Shown piece after piece: positions 7,996-17,457 of a stretch of DNA of 64,000 bases. The notes below the pieces were generated by a model. It was given only the letters and a program-made list of their open reading frames with translations, had not been told where the DNA came from and made no database searches. This stretch comes from Tranquillimonas rosea (GTDB taxonomy: Bacteria; Pseudomonadota; Alphaproteobacteria; Rhodobacterales; Rhodobacteraceae): contig NZ_FOGU01000004.1 of NCBI RefSeq assembly GCF_900111315.1, forward strand, positions 310,001 through 374,000. The letters are read 5' to 3'. A program made the translations under genes and the position numbers. How positions within the stretch are numbered: position 1 is the first letter of the stretch; each line of letters starts with the position of its first letter.

Positions 7996-9489
7996 ATGCC
8001 CCGTATCCCGTTCCGCCTTCCCGTGCCGCCGGTCCCGGCCCTTGTCCGCACCCCGTTCCGCCAGCTCTCGGCCATGCGCCTGCTCAAAGGCGGCCGGCCG
8101 TCCGACCTGGGGCGCCTGCCGCGCTATGCCGGGCTCTTCGCGCTCGGCGCCGTCTGCATCTGGACGCCCATCGCCAGCTACCTCGCCACCGCGCCGCTGC
8201 GGTACACCTCGTCGCTGTCGCTGATCCTGCCCGGTTCGGGCGCGTCGGCCTCGGTCAATCTCGACCGGATCGGACAGGCGTCGTCCTTTGCCAACTCGCC
8301 CTTCTCCAGCAGCTCGGTCAGCCCCACCGAGACCTACAAGCGGCTCATCGCCGCCGACCGTATCCGCGCGCGGGCGGCCGACAGCCTCGACGTGCCGATG
8401 TCGGCCTTCGGCAGCCCGCGCGTCGAACTCGTCGACCAGACCGGGCTGATACATGTCTCGGTGACCGGCGGCTCGCCTGAGGAGGCCCGGAACCGCGGCG
8501 AGGCGCTGCTCACCGCCTTCTTCGAGGAGGTCGAATCCCTGCGCGACGACGAGGTGACCCAGCGCGAGAACGGCGGGCGCGCGGCGATCGAGGAATACCG
8601 CGAGTCGGTGCTGGCCACGCGCGCCGAGATCTCGCGCCTGCAACGCGAGACGGGCCTGATCTCGGCCGCTCAGTACACCGAGTTCGTGGCCGAGGCCGAC
8701 GCCCTGTCGCGGCAGGTGCAGGACCTGGCCGCGAAACTCGACGAGACGACCGAGGCGGTCCGCGCGCTCGAAGTGTCGCTGCGGGTCGACGCGCAGCGCG
8801 CGGCGGCATCGCTCAAGCTGCACGCCGACGCCGAGTTCGCGGCGCTGGCGGCCGAGATGTCGCGCCAGGCCGCCGCTCTTGCCCAGGCGCGCGGACAGTT
8901 CGGCGAGCGGCACCCCACCGTCCAGGCCGCCGCGGCCGCCCATGCCGCCGCGCGCAGCGAGGCGACCGCCCGCGCACAGCGCCTGACCGGCCTCTCCCCC
9001 GCCGAGATCGAGACCTTGGACATCAGCCATGTCGGCAGCCGCGCCGGGCTGCTGAGCGAACTCGTGACGCTCGATGTCGAGCGCAGCGGCCTTGCCGCAG
9101 AGCACGCGGCCTTCGCGGCGCGGCTGAAAACGGTCGAGGCGCGCAACGTCGCGCTGATCGAACCGGCCGCGCGGCTTGAGGATCTGCAACGCGACTTCTC
9201 CGTCGCCGAGGCCGTGTTCGCCTCGGCCATGGCGCGCACGCAGACCTCGAAGACCGATCTCTATGCCTCCTACCCGCTGGTTCAGGTGCTGGAGACCCCC
9301 TCGCACCCTGAAATCCCCACGTCGCCGAAGGACAAGCTGGCGATCGCGGCGGGAGCGGCGGCCACGATCTTCCTTCTGATCGGGCTCACGCTCGGCTGGA
9401 TGCGGCGCCCTCTGATCGGCCGGCTGCTGGCCGAGCGGCCCGCCACCGACGACATCCTGCCCGACGCCTTCGGAGTGCCCGCGGAATGA
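7996..9489 (+). CDS. Polysaccharide co-polymerase / chain-length determinant (Wzz/GumC-like)
   Basis: 497 residues with a short cytoplasmic head, a first membrane helix (about 46-66, GLFALGAVCIWTPIASYL), a large periplasmic part rich in coiled coil (about 180-410; RAEISRLQRETGLISAAQYTEF and QAAALAQARGQFGERHPTVQ), and a second helix (about 453-475) after a proline-rich PSHPEIPTSPKDKLA motif typical of this family. Members set polymer length and link inner and outer membrane steps. There is no C-terminal tyrosine kinase domain, so it is a kinase-less form. Its stop overlaps the start of the next gene (ATGA, 9486-9489), implying translational coupling. Confidence 0.85.
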   Translation: MPRIPFRLPVPPVPALVRTPFRQLSAMRLLKGGRPSDLGRLPRYAGLFALGAVCIWTPIASYLATAPLRYTSSLSLILPGSGASASVNLDRIGQASSFANSPFSSSSVSPTETYKRLIAADRIRARAADSLDVPMSAFGSPRVELVDQTGLIHVSVTGGSPEEARNRGEALLTAFFEEVESLRDDEVTQRENGGRAAIEEYRESVLATRAEISRLQRETGLISAAQYTEFVAEADALSRQVQDLAAKLDETTEAVRALEVSLRVDAQRAAASLKLHADAEFAALAAEMSRQAAALAQARGQFGERHPTVQAAAAAHAAARSEATARAQRLTGLSPAEIETLDISHVGSRAGLLSELVTLDVERSGLAAEHAAFAARLKTVEARNVALIEPAARLEDLQRDFSVAEAVFASAMARTQTSKTDLYASYPLVQVLETPSHPEIPTSPKDKLAIAAGAAATIFLLIGLTLGWMRRPLIGRLLAERPATDDILPDAFGVPAE

Positions 9490-10787
9490 CACATGACCTG
9501 AACCCCGCCGAGGCGCTGATCTCGCGCGCGCTGCGCTACACCTGGGTCTTCTACGCCTTCGGCGCCCTCTATGTCGTCGGCCCCGTGCTGGCGTGGCTGC
9601 TGGGCGGGCTGGCGATCCTGTCGCTCTATCTCGGCCCCGCGATCCGGGCCGACCTGCGCGCGGTGGGCCCCGTCCCGCCGGTGGTCTGGGCCTGGATCGC
9701 CGGCATGGCGGTGATGCTGGTGGCGCTGTGGGTGGGCCATGTCGACTGGGGGCTCGGGCTGAAACAGTCGATCAAGTCCTCGATCGGCTGGGCCAAGGGC
9801 TGGGCGCTGCTGGCACTGTTTCCGCTGGCCGGCGCGGTACTTCCGATCCGGCGCGAGGTCCTCGTGCGCGGGCAATGCGTCGTCGGGCTCTGGACGTTGA
9901 TCCTGACGCCGATCCTTTTCGCCGCGCCCTATGCCGGCCTGCCCGAGCGGATCTTCACCTCGCCGCTCAAGGCGATCGGCGGGCCGGGGCCCGAGTACTT
10001 CTCGGTCTTCCTGTTCACCTGGGATCCGGCCAGCTGGACGCCGCGCTGGCAGTTCTACGCGCCTTGGTCGCCCTTCGCCGCACTGCTGGGCGTGCTGCAG
10101 GTCTGCTTCGCGCTGGAAGAGCGCAACATCCGCTGGCGCAGCATCGGTGTCGCGGCTGGGGTGACGATGATCCTGCTGTCGAAGTCGCGTATGGGGCTGG
10201 TGGGGCTCGTCGCCTGCACCGCCGGACCGCGGATGATGCCGCTGATCCTGCGCGGATGGGCGTGGCAGGCCGTCGCCGCGCTGACGGCGTCGTTGGCAAT
10301 GGCCGGGCCGTTCCTGCTGCAGGCCGTCCGGGACGGCATCTCCGCCTTCAAGGGCGCCCGCGCCGACAGCACGCGCGTCCGGGCGACGCTGCAGCGGATC
10401 GCGGGCGAGCGGTGGGAGAACGAGGCCTATTGGTTCGGGCACGGCACGGTCCATCCCGGCGCCCACGTGGTCGAGTACATGCCGATCGGCAGCCATCACA
10501 CCTGGTGGGGCCTTCTGTTCGTGAAGGGCATGGTCGGCCTGCTCGCGCTGTTGGTCCCGCTGGTGTGGCAGACCGGGTTGGCGCTGATCGACGCGGCCCG
10601 CGGACCGCGCGGGCGCCTGCCGCTGAGCGTGATGATGACGATCGTCCTGCTGTCCTTCGGAGAAAACCTCGAGATCGAGGCCTACATGCTCTGGCCGGGA
10701 TTGCTGCTGCTTGGAATCCATGCCGCCGAGACGGCCTCTCCGCCGGTGCGAAAGACGGCGGTCCACCCGGTCTCCGGCCCCGCCTGA
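9486..10787 (+). CDS. O-antigen ligase/polymerase-like membrane protein (Wzy-type)
   Basis: 433 residues with about ten hydrophobic helices. The features of the Wzy/WaaL superfamily are present: the cytoplasmic [13 protein letters not shown] motif, a periplasmic loop (about 285-345) with [21 protein letters not shown], and a following [13 protein letters not shown] segment. It lies last in the rightward unit with the co-polymerase gene, overlapping it by four bases. Polymerisation of the repeat unit is the most likely role; a ligase cannot be ruled out by sequence. Confidence 0.8.
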   Translation: MTHDLNPAEALISRALRYTWVFYAFGALYVVGPVLAWLLGGLAILSLYLGPAIRADLRAVGPVPPVVWAWIAGMAVMLVALWVGHVDWGLGLKQSIKSSIGWAKGWALLALFPLAGAVLPIRREVLVRGQCVVGLWTLILTPILFAAPYAGLPERIFTSPLKAIGGPGPEYFSVFLFTWDPASWTPRWQFYAPWSPFAALLGVLQVCFALEERNIRWRSIGVAAGVTMILLSKSRMGLVGLVACTAGPRMMPLILRGWAWQAVAALTASLAMAGPFLLQAVRDGISAFKGARADSTRVRATLQRIAGERWENEAYWFGHGTVHPGAHVVEYMPIGSHHTWWGLLFVKGMVGLLALLVPLVWQTGLALIDAARGPRGRLPLSVMMTIVLLSFGENLEIEAYMLWPGLLLLGIHAAETASPPVRKTAVHPVSGPA

Positions 10788-10915
10788 ACGGCCGTCGGAG
10801 CCTACGATGCGGGCGCTGTCCGGTTTTCGCCTTGACCTTCGACAAGCGGGGCGTCACCGTTAAGAACCAATCAAATCTTCTAAGATACTGTTTTTACAGA
10901 AAAATGGGAGGAACC

Positions 10916-11716
10916 ATGTCCTATCCGCTCCAAAAACTCGCGCTCGCCGGATGGATCGGCGCAAGCGTCGCACTCGCCGGCGCGGCCCACGCCCAGACCG
11001 AGACCGCGCAAGTGGCCACCGACCCCAGCTTCGTCCCGTTCGAGATGATGGACGAGGAAACCGGCGAGATGACCGGCTTCGACATGGACATGATCCGTGA
11101 GCTGGCCGACCGCGCCGGGTTCGAGGTGAACATCAACACCATGGACTTCAACGGCATCATTCCGGCCGTCCAGACCGGCAACATGGACATCGCCATCGCC
11201 GGCATCACCATCACCGACGAACGCGCCGAGATCGTCGATTTCTCGGACCCGTACTATGACAGCGGCCTGCAGATCCTCGTCGGCGCCAACAACGAAGAGG
11301 TCGAGACGATCGAGGATCTCGAAGGCATGACGATCGGGACCAAGATCGGCTCGACCAGCTTCGACTTCCTGACCGAGAAGTTCGGCGACGATGCCACGAT
11401 CACGCCCTATCCGGGCTCGGGCGACATGTACCTGGCCCTGATGGGCGGCAGCGTCGACGCCGTGTTCTACGACGCGCCGAATGTCGGCTACTTCGCCAAG
11501 ACCCGCGGCGAAGGCCAGGTCAAGGTCGTGGGTCCGCTCTACGAGGGCCAGCAGTACGGCATCGCCTTCGCCAAGGGCAGCGACCTGGTCGAGCCTGTGA
11601 ACGAGGCGCTGGCCGCCATGCGCGAGGACGGAACCTACGACGAGATCTACAGCGAGTGGTTCGGCAGCAGCAGCGACAGCAGCAGCAGCGACAGCGCCGA
11701 AAGCGCCGCGGAGTGA
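10916..11716 (+). CDS. Polar amino-acid ABC transporter, substrate-binding protein
   Basis: 266 residues, start at 10916 after a strong GGGAGGAACC site. A signal peptide [26 protein letters not shown] is followed by a family-3 solute-binding domain: [27 protein letters not shown], the family pattern [27 protein letters not shown], and [11 protein letters not shown]. It should capture a polar amino acid in the periplasm for the permease and ATPase that follow. Odd: the last 16 residues are a Ser/Asp-rich tail ([16 protein letters not shown]) after the normal end of the domain. A stem-loop separates it from the permease, which fits the usual excess expression of the binding protein. Confidence 0.92.
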   Translation: MSYPLQKLALAGWIGASVALAGAAHAQTETAQVATDPSFVPFEMMDEETGEMTGFDMDMIRELADRAGFEVNINTMDFNGIIPAVQTGNMDIAIAGITITDERAEIVDFSDPYYDSGLQILVGANNEEVETIEDLEGMTIGTKIGSTSFDFLTEKFGDDATITPYPGSGDMYLALMGGSVDAVFYDAPNVGYFAKTRGEGQVKVVGPLYEGQQYGIAFAKGSDLVEPVNEALAAMREDGTYDEIYSEWFGSSSDSSSSDSAESAAE

Positions 11717-11770
11717 GCGGGTGACCCCGCGGACGGTCACGCCCGTGACCGTCGCCGCCGCATGAGCCTG

Positions 11771-11804
11771 CCTCCCCGGAGTTAACTCTTCGGGGAGGTC
11801 TTTC
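11771..11804 (+). terminator. Stem-loop between binding-protein and permease genes (partial terminator)
   Basis: CCTCCCCG (11771-11778) pairs with CGGGGAGG (11791-11798), followed by TCTTT. It lies 54 bases after the binding-protein stop and before the permease, a typical place for a leaky terminator or mRNA-stabilising hairpin. Confidence 0.65.
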
Positions 11805-11837
11805 GTCAGACGCTTCGACCCGAGACGGAGACCTGTC

Positions 11838-12509
11838 TTGAACTCATCCTTCGAATTCGACTGGCAGGCCGCCTTCCAGTCCATCCCGCACCTGCTGGCC
11901 GGGATCCCCTACACGCTGCTGATCTCGTTCGGCGGGCTGGCCATCGGTTTTGTCATCGGCATGATCTTCGGCCTGCTCCGGCTCAGCCCGGCGCCGTGGT
12001 TCCGCTGGCCCGCCGTCGCCTATATCGAGATCTTCCGCGGCACGCCGGTGCTGGTGCAGGTGCTCTTCATCTTCTACGGCCTGCCGCAGCTTCTGGGCGG
12101 CCCGATCAACGCCCTCACCGCCGGCATCGCGGCCATCGCGGTGAACTCTGGCGCCTATATCTCGGAGATCGTGCGCGGCGGCGTGCAGTCGATCGAGCGC
12201 GGCCAGCGCGAGGCGGGGCTGTCGCTTGGCCTGTCGCGGTCGCAGACATTCCGCTACGTGATCTGGCCGCAGGGCTTTCGGCGGATGATCCCGGCCCTGG
12301 GCAACCAGGGCATCATCAGCATCAAGGACACGTCGCTCTTCGCCGTGATCGGCGTCGGAGAACTCGTCCGGCAGGGCCAGATCTACATTGCGACCACGTT
12401 CCGCGCGCTCGAGGTCTACCTGATGGTCGCCGTGCTGTACCTGGCGATCACGCTGACGCTGTCGCTGCTGCTGAGACTGCTGGAACGCAAGGGACTGGTT
12501 GGACAATGA
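11838..12509 (+). CDS. Polar amino-acid ABC transporter, permease
   Basis: 223 residues from a TTG at 11838 preceded by GAGACGGAGACC; no in-frame ATG lies before the conserved domain. It has the HisM/GlnP-type layout of about five helices, with [21 protein letters not shown] at the start, [21 protein letters not shown] in the middle, and the EAA loop [21 protein letters not shown] that docks to the ATPase. Only one permease gene is present, so a homodimer is likely. Its stop overlaps the ATPase start (ATGA). Confidence 0.92.
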   Translation: MNSSFEFDWQAAFQSIPHLLAGIPYTLLISFGGLAIGFVIGMIFGLLRLSPAPWFRWPAVAYIEIFRGTPVLVQVLFIFYGLPQLLGGPINALTAGIAAIAVNSGAYISEIVRGGVQSIERGQREAGLSLGLSRSQTFRYVIWPQGFRRMIPALGNQGIISIKDTSLFAVIGVGELVRQGQIYIATTFRALEVYLMVAVLYLAITLTLSLLLRLLERKGLVGQ

Positions 12510-13276
12510 GCGAACGGAAACCGGACGACGCCGCACCCATCGTGCGCATGGAAAAGCTGAACAAGCATTTCGGCTCGCTACACGTCCTGAAGGATGTCGA
12601 CCTGTCGGTCATCCCCGGCGAGGTCGTGGTCATCATCGGGGCCAGCGGATCGGGCAAATCCACCCTGATCCGCTGCATCAACGGCCTGGAAGAGTTCCAG
12701 AGCGGCAAGCTGGAAGTCGACGGCAAGGTGCTGGAGCCCTACGGCAAGGCCAGCAAAGCGCTCCAGCAGATCCGCACCGAGGTCGGGATGGTGTTCCAGC
12801 AGTTCAATCTGTTCCCGCATCTCAGCGTGCGCGACAACATCACCCTCGCCCCGCGCAAGGTGCGACACGCCAGCCGCGACGAGGCGGGCGAGACCGCCCA
12901 GCGCCTTCTGGACCGCGTGGGCATCGCCGACCAGGCGGACAAGTATCCCAGCCAGCTGTCCGGCGGCCAGCAGCAGCGCGTCGCCCTGGCCCGCGCCCTG
13001 GCGATGGAGCCGCGGCTGATGCTGTTTGACGAACCGACGTCAGCGCTGGACCCCGAGATGATCGGCGAAGTGCTGGATGCGATGCGCGAACTGGCCCGCG
13101 AGGGCATGACGATGGTGATCGTGACCCACGAGATGACCTTCGCCCGCGAGGTCGCCGACCGGGTGATCTACATCCACGAGGGCGAAATCGTCGAGCAGGG
13201 GGCGCCGAAAGAGGTGTTCGACACTCCCCAGCGCGAACGGACCCGCAGCTTCCTGTCGCGGGTTCTCACACACTGA
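12506..13276 (+). CDS. Polar amino-acid ABC transporter, ATP-binding protein
   Basis: 256 residues, start ATG 12506 overlapping the permease stop by four bases. Walker A is [11 protein letters not shown], the Q loop is [13 protein letters not shown], the signature is [19 protein letters not shown], Walker B is [15 protein letters not shown] and the switch histidine is in VIVTHEM. This is the GlnQ/HisP subfamily that powers uptake of polar amino acids. It is the last gene of the three-gene operon. Confidence 0.95.
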   Translation: MSERKPDDAAPIVRMEKLNKHFGSLHVLKDVDLSVIPGEVVVIIGASGSGKSTLIRCINGLEEFQSGKLEVDGKVLEPYGKASKALQQIRTEVGMVFQQFNLFPHLSVRDNITLAPRKVRHASRDEAGETAQRLLDRVGIADQADKYPSQLSGGQQQRVALARALAMEPRLMLFDEPTSALDPEMIGEVLDAMRELAREGMTMVIVTHEMTFAREVADRVIYIHEGEIVEQGAPKEVFDTPQRERTRSFLSRVLTH

Positions 13277-13404
13277 CGCGCGGGGCGCGGCTTCCCTCGC
13301 CGACCGCGCCCTGCCCTTCGCGATCTCCGAATGTCTTGTCGCCCCGCGTCTGGGCCTGGGTGCCCGGTATGCCCGGACCCTCGCCCTGCCACGGCCCGGC
13401 CAGG

Positions 13405-14895
13405 TCAGATGGCCACCTCGGTCAGGAAATCGCGGAGCCGCGCCATGCAATCGGCCCAGGCCGGCTCGTAGTCCACGAGGACGTGGTTCGCGCTGTCGAG
13501 CGGCACGAACCGCGCGTCGGGGATCGCGGCGGCGATGGTGCGGCCCTGGTCGACGGGGATGCGTTGGTCGCGCACGGCGTGCAGCACGATCGTCGGCGCG
13601 CGCACCTCGGCCAGGCGGTGCCGCACGTCGATGTCTCCGAACGCGTCCTGGAACCGCGCCGCGTTCGAGGCCGAGGTCGTCAGCCGCTGGAAGGCATCGA
13701 ACCAGGACAGGTCGTCGGGCGCAGCGTCGGGCATGAAGGTCTGCGAGAAGATGTGCCGGTAGGCGGCGTTGTCGGTGCCCCAGCCAAGTTCGGTCAGCTG
13801 GCGCACGGCCTCGCGCCGGGCGATCTCTTCGACGGTGGCGTGCAGCCTCCACCCGGCCGCATAGGCGCCGATCAGGATCAGGCCCGACACGCGCTCGGGA
13901 TGCCGCACCGCGTATTCGATGCAGACGGCGGCCCCCTGCGAGATACCCAGTAGCGGGAAACGCTTAAGCCCCAGCTTGTCGACCACGGCCTCGAGGTCGT
14001 CCACGAAGGACGCGAAATCCAGCCGGTCGACATGCCAGTCCGACAGGCCGCAGCCCCGCTCATCATAGCGCACGAAGGTCCGGTCGCGGGCGATTTCGGC
14101 AAAGCAGGCGCCCCAGATCGGGGTCTTCCAGTCGTGCTCGATATGGGTCAACCAGTTCGCCGCCTTCACCAGCGGCGCCCCCTGACCGACCGTGGCGTAG
14201 GCGATGTTCGTCCCGTCGGCGGTGGTGCAGAACCCGATCCGCTGGTTGCGCAGGTGCGCCCGCAGATCGGCCGCCTCGAATGCCGGCCGGGCTGCCGGAG
14301 GGGCATCCGGCGCCGTCTCGCCCTCGGGATCGGCCTCGTCCAGCAGCCGGCGCCATTTCTCGGCCGCCGTGCGCGAGGCGCCGGGATGCCGTGCAAGGCG
14401 ACGCAGCACCTCGATGCGGTCTGCGGCGACATCCTCGCGCTCGGCCATCAGCCACGAGCGGAACGCGCTGTCGCCCGCGGTGTCGAGACCGTCGAGCACG
14501 ACCGCCCCCAGCCGCTCCGCCGCGTCCTCGAGCTCGGCCAGCGCCATGGCGTCGGGATCCTCCCTGAGCCGGGCGCGAAGGGCGTGCAGGTCGACCGACA
14601 GACCGGCCCCGTAGACCCCCACCCTCTCGCGGTCCGCGATCAGGCGGGGCCGGTCGTCGCGGTCCACCACCTTGCGCAGCTTGCTCAGGGCCCACCGCAG
14701 CGCAGCCTTCGGATCGTCGGGCATGTCCCAGAACATCTCGCACAGGCGCTCGCGGCGGTGCGGCCGGCCCGTCGTCACGAGAAAGGCGAGCAACGCGCGC
14801 GCCTTTCGTGACGCGGGCAGCGGTACCTCGCCGCACGCGTCCGACACACTGAGCTCTCCCAGCACTGAAATCCTCAGGTCGTCCGTTCCGGACAT
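13405..14895 (-). CDS. Transcription-activator (SARP/BTAD-like) domain fused to alpha/beta hydrolase
   Basis: 496 residues from the ATG at 14895; an upstream extension to 15126 is unlike any domain and rejected. Residues about 1-190 look like an OmpR-type winged helix plus BTAD: LRISVLGELSVSD, RKARALLAFLVTTGRPHRRE, CEMFWDMPDDPKAALRWALS. Residues about 225-495 are an alpha/beta hydrolase: RYDERGCGLSD, the nucleophile Ser in LLGISQGAAVCIEYAVRHPE, the acid Asp in HAVRDQRIP and the His in DSANHVLVD. Thus it appears to be a DNA-binding regulator with an enzymatic or ligand-sensing hydrolase half. It faces the STAS gene divergently. Substrate and target genes are unknown. Confidence 0.85.
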   Translation of the reverse strand: MSGTDDLRISVLGELSVSDACGEVPLPASRKARALLAFLVTTGRPHRRERLCEMFWDMPDDPKAALRWALSKLRKVVDRDDRPRLIADRERVGVYGAGLSVDLHALRARLREDPDAMALAELEDAAERLGAVVLDGLDTAGDSAFRSWLMAEREDVAADRIEVLRRLARHPGASRTAAEKWRRLLDEADPEGETAPDAPPAARPAFEAADLRAHLRNQRIGFCTTADGTNIAYATVGQGAPLVKAANWLTHIEHDWKTPIWGACFAEIARDRTFVRYDERGCGLSDWHVDRLDFASFVDDLEAVVDKLGLKRFPLLGISQGAAVCIEYAVRHPERVSGLILIGAYAAGWRLHATVEEIARREAVRQLTELGWGTDNAAYRHIFSQTFMPDAAPDDLSWFDAFQRLTTSASNAARFQDAFGDIDVRHRLAEVRAPTIVLHAVRDQRIPVDQGRTIAAAIPDARFVPLDSANHVLVDYEPAWADCMARLRDFLTEVAI

Positions 14896-15152
14896 GACGA
14901 AATCATGCGGAGCGCCGGGCACGAAGGCAATCTCCACGTGCTGCGCGACACGCGAAAAACAACGTCGTCCGGCCGGCGATACAACTGTGGCGACAACGGT
15001 GGCCGCAACGAAGCTCGTCGATACGTAGCGCGTCGGCGGGACATGCCGGTGACCGTCCCACGGGGCGAAGTCTCGAAGAAATAGTGACGAGGCCCGTCCC
15101 GCCATCCCGCGGGCGGGCCAGATCAATTCGGCCCGGAGGAGGGCTAAGACCC

Positions 15153-15581
15153 ATGAAGACCCACATCGAAAAACTCGGTGACGTCGGCATCCTCAGCGTC
15201 GACGGCTATGTCGGCCCCGGCGCCGCCGGAGACCTCTGCGACCTTCTGGTCGAACAGGTGCGCGCGGGGCAGAGCAAGCTGCTGGTCGAACTCGCCGACA
15301 GCTGCGTCATCTCGCGCGGGGGCGTGCGTGCCGTCGTGGTGGCCGCGTACCTGATGCGTGGTGGGCGGCGCCCCTTCCGCATCGCGACCGGCGACCGGCT
15401 GGAGGCCTATCTGCGCCGGGTCAGCTTCAACCACCTGCTCGACATCGACCCCGACCGGCGCACCGCGCTCGCACGCCTGTCGACCCTTCGCGCCGGCCCC
15501 GGCGGCGTCACCGTCGAGATCGGGCCCGAAATGGTGTCGGACGTCTGGCACAGCGTCCCGCGCCAGGCCCGCCGCGCCTGA
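15153..15581 (+). CDS. STAS-domain protein (anti-sigma-factor antagonist-like)
   Basis: 142 residues from the ATG at 15153, preceded by CGGAGGAGGG. Upstream codons to 15084 are not conserved-looking. The fold pattern is STAS-like: a first strand (LGDVGILSVDGYVG), a KLLVELADSCVISRGGVRAVVV core carrying the Ser usually found at the regulatory site, and a helix LMRGGRRPFRIATG, then DRLEAYLRRVSF. Such proteins take part in partner-switching with anti-sigma factors or sit in larger stress complexes. No kinase or phosphatase partner lies next to it. The DUF1127 gene follows 15 bases later and is probably in the same transcript. Confidence 0.7.
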   Translation: MKTHIEKLGDVGILSVDGYVGPGAAGDLCDLLVEQVRAGQSKLLVELADSCVISRGGVRAVVVAAYLMRGGRRPFRIATGDRLEAYLRRVSFNHLLDIDPDRRTALARLSTLRAGPGGVTVEIGPEMVSDVWHSVPRQARRA

Positions 15582-15596
15582 GAGGAGGACAAGGAC

Positions 15597-15797
15597 ATGA
15601 TGACGACACTCTTCTTCGACGGCCTGATGCGCCGCGGCGCCGCGCCGCGGGCCTCCTGCGACCCCTTGGCGTGGGCCCGCCGCTTCGCCCGGACCCGGCG
15701 CGACTGCCGGCATCTCGAGGACCTACCGGACTACCTGCTCGACGACATCGGCCTTACACGGTCGGAGATCCGGTCGGTCCGGCGCGAGCGGCACTGA
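15597..15797 (+). CDS. DUF1127 small arginine-rich protein
   Basis: 66 residues, basic, ending with the DUF1127 core HLEDLPDYLLDDIGLTRSEIR. Small proteins of this family in alphaproteobacteria have been linked to phosphate and carbon metabolism and RNA turnover, but the role of this one is unknown. The start has AGAGGAGGACAAGGAC before ATGATG. It follows the STAS gene by 15 bases. Confidence 0.8.
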   Translation: MMTTLFFDGLMRRGAAPRASCDPLAWARRFARTRRDCRHLEDLPDYLLDDIGLTRSEIRSVRRERH

Positions 15798-15879
15798 CAT
15801 ACCCGCACGACAATTCGGCGCCGGACAGCACCGGCGCCGTGCTACCCTGTCTCCGTCCCACGCCCGGAGCCCTGCCCGA

Positions 15880-16836
15880 ATGTCCCCCGCGCCGCCCCAG
15901 ATATGGAAACCCTCACCCGGCGACACGGTCGCGGAGAGGCTCGCGACGCTGGACCCCGAGGCGGATTACGAAGAGATCGCGCGCCTGCTCTATGCCTACG
16001 TCTTCGCCTGGGACATTGAACGCGCGCTGGAATTCGCGCTGTTCCGCACCTATGCCGTGCCCGCGATCTCCGGCCTGCTCGCCCGGACCGGCGAGTTCGA
16101 GACGCGGACGCGCAAGCGCTACGACGACACCGAGCTGATCCTCGCCGAAGCGATCGAGCACGGCCTCGACAGCGACCGCGGCACGCAGGCCATCGCCCGG
16201 ATGAACGCGATGCACGGACGGTTCAGGATCGCGAACGACGACATGCGCTATGTCCTTTCGACGTTCGTGTGCGAGCCGATCCGCTGGCTCGACCGGTTCG
16301 GCCATCGCCCGATGACCGGGACCGAGCGCCGGGCGTGGTTCCTCTACTACCGGGGGCTCGGGGCGCGCATGGGCATCCGGGACATCTGCGAGGACCTCGA
16401 CGAGATGATGCGGTTCAACGCCGCCTACGAGGCCGAGCGCTTTCGTTTCGACGACACCAACCGCCGCATCGGGGAACGCACCCGCGACCTGCTTCTCGGC
16501 TTCTACCTGCCACGCCGGCTCGTCCCCCTCGGGCGGCCCGTGGTGCACGCGCTGCTCGACGCGCCGCTCTTGCGCAGCATGGGCTTCCCGGCGGCGCCAC
16601 GCTGGCTGCAACGATCCGTCCCGGCCGCGTTGCGGCTGCGGGCCGCCCTGCTTCGCCGCCTGCCGCCGCGTCGCCATCCGCGCCTGCTGACGCAGATGCC
16701 GCGGCCGAGTTATCCGCAAGGGTACCGGATCGAGCAGCTCGGCACGTTCCGCCACGAGGTGCCGGGCAGCGGCAAGGCACGCGATCCTGCTGGACGGACG
16801 ACGACCCCGCTCACCAAGCCGCCGGAAACGAACTAG
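15880..16836 (+). CDS. MpaB-type oxygenase-like protein (DUF2236)
   Basis: 318 residues. The central region has the family motif AIARMNAMHGRFRIANDDMRYVLSTF, in which the HGRF-like element and conserved histidines bind haem b in characterised relatives (latex-clearing and MpaB proteins), then EPIRWLDRFGHRPMTGTERRAWFLYYRGLG. The last 90 residues are Arg/Pro-rich and not part of the domain. Its biochemical role here is unknown. It runs tail-to-tail into the tetR gene, the two stop codons sharing the palindrome CTAG (16833-16836). Confidence 0.75.
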   Translation: MSPAPPQIWKPSPGDTVAERLATLDPEADYEEIARLLYAYVFAWDIERALEFALFRTYAVPAISGLLARTGEFETRTRKRYDDTELILAEAIEHGLDSDRGTQAIARMNAMHGRFRIANDDMRYVLSTFVCEPIRWLDRFGHRPMTGTERRAWFLYYRGLGARMGIRDICEDLDEMMRFNAAYEAERFRFDDTNRRIGERTRDLLLGFYLPRRLVPLGRPVVHALLDAPLLRSMGFPAAPRWLQRSVPAALRLRAALLRRLPPRRHPRLLTQMPRPSYPQGYRIEQLGTFRHEVPGSGKARDPAGRTTTPLTKPPETN

Positions 16837-17441
16837 CCGCGCCCGGCCTGTGGGGGCTCCCGGTCGCAGCGCAGACCGTCGACGAAGATGTCGAGCAGCC
16901 GCAGCACGTTGCTCCGCCACGCCTGCCCCGGAGGACGCGCGTAGCAGAGCGCATACATCGTCTGCAGCACGTCCTCGGCGCTGACGCCGTCGCGCACCTG
17001 GCCACGTTGCACACCGCGCGAGAGCAGCCGGTTCAGCGCCGCGTTGATGCGGTTCGAGAGTTCGGCATAGGCCTGCTTCGACTCTTCGGTCATCACCACC
17101 GACAGCGCCCCGAGCATGCCGCGCTTGGTCTCGACCAGCGCGACGTTGGCATGCAGCCAGCCGCGCAGCGTTTCGACCGGATCGTCGCGATCGTCCAGCG
17201 CCTCGGCCATGTCCGCCAGCTGCTCCAGCTCGCGGCTGAACACCGCGTGGAACAGCGCCTCGCGATCCGGGAAGTGCCGGTAGAGCGTGCCGATCCCCAC
17301 CCCGGCCCGGCGCGCGACCGCCTCCAGGCTGGCATCCGGCCCGCCCGATCCCAGCACGTCCTTTGCAGCCTCGATCAGCCGTTCGCGATTCTTCAGGGCG
17401 TCGGAACGGGTCTTGCGCTTGCGGGTTTCCACCGGGACCAA
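16833..17441 (-). CDS. TetR/AcrR-family repressor, probable regulator of the adjacent molybdenum hydroxylase
   Basis: 202 residues. The N-terminal helix-turn-helix is clear: RERLIEAAKDVLGSGG, then LEAVARRAGVGIGTLYRHFPDREALF. The C-terminal ligand domain is unassigned. The start is uncertain: a TTG at 17441 with AGAGAGG three bases before it, or a GTG at 17432. It is divergent from the 2Fe-2S subunit gene (17582). A perfect palindrome at 17458-17474 lies in between, so it probably represses both directions. Confidence 0.88.
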   Translation of the reverse strand: MVPVETRKRKTRSDALKNRERLIEAAKDVLGSGGPDASLEAVARRAGVGIGTLYRHFPDREALFHAVFSRELEQLADMAEALDDRDDPVETLRGWLHANVALVETKRGMLGALSVVMTEESKQAYAELSNRINAALNRLLSRGVQRGQVRDGVSAEDVLQTMYALCYARPPGQAWRSNVLRLLDIFVDGLRCDREPPQAGRG

Positions 17442-17457
17442 CTACCTCTCTTGCTAA

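Noticed and set aside
10832-10866. TTGACC at 10832 as a -35 box for the ABC transporter operon
   Set aside because: No acceptable -10 hexamer at 16-18 bases; too weak to list as a promoter.
13282-13316. GGCGCGG/CCGCGCC hairpin between the ABC transporter and the hydrolase fusion
   Set aside because: Long loop and no T run on either strand; not a convincing terminator.
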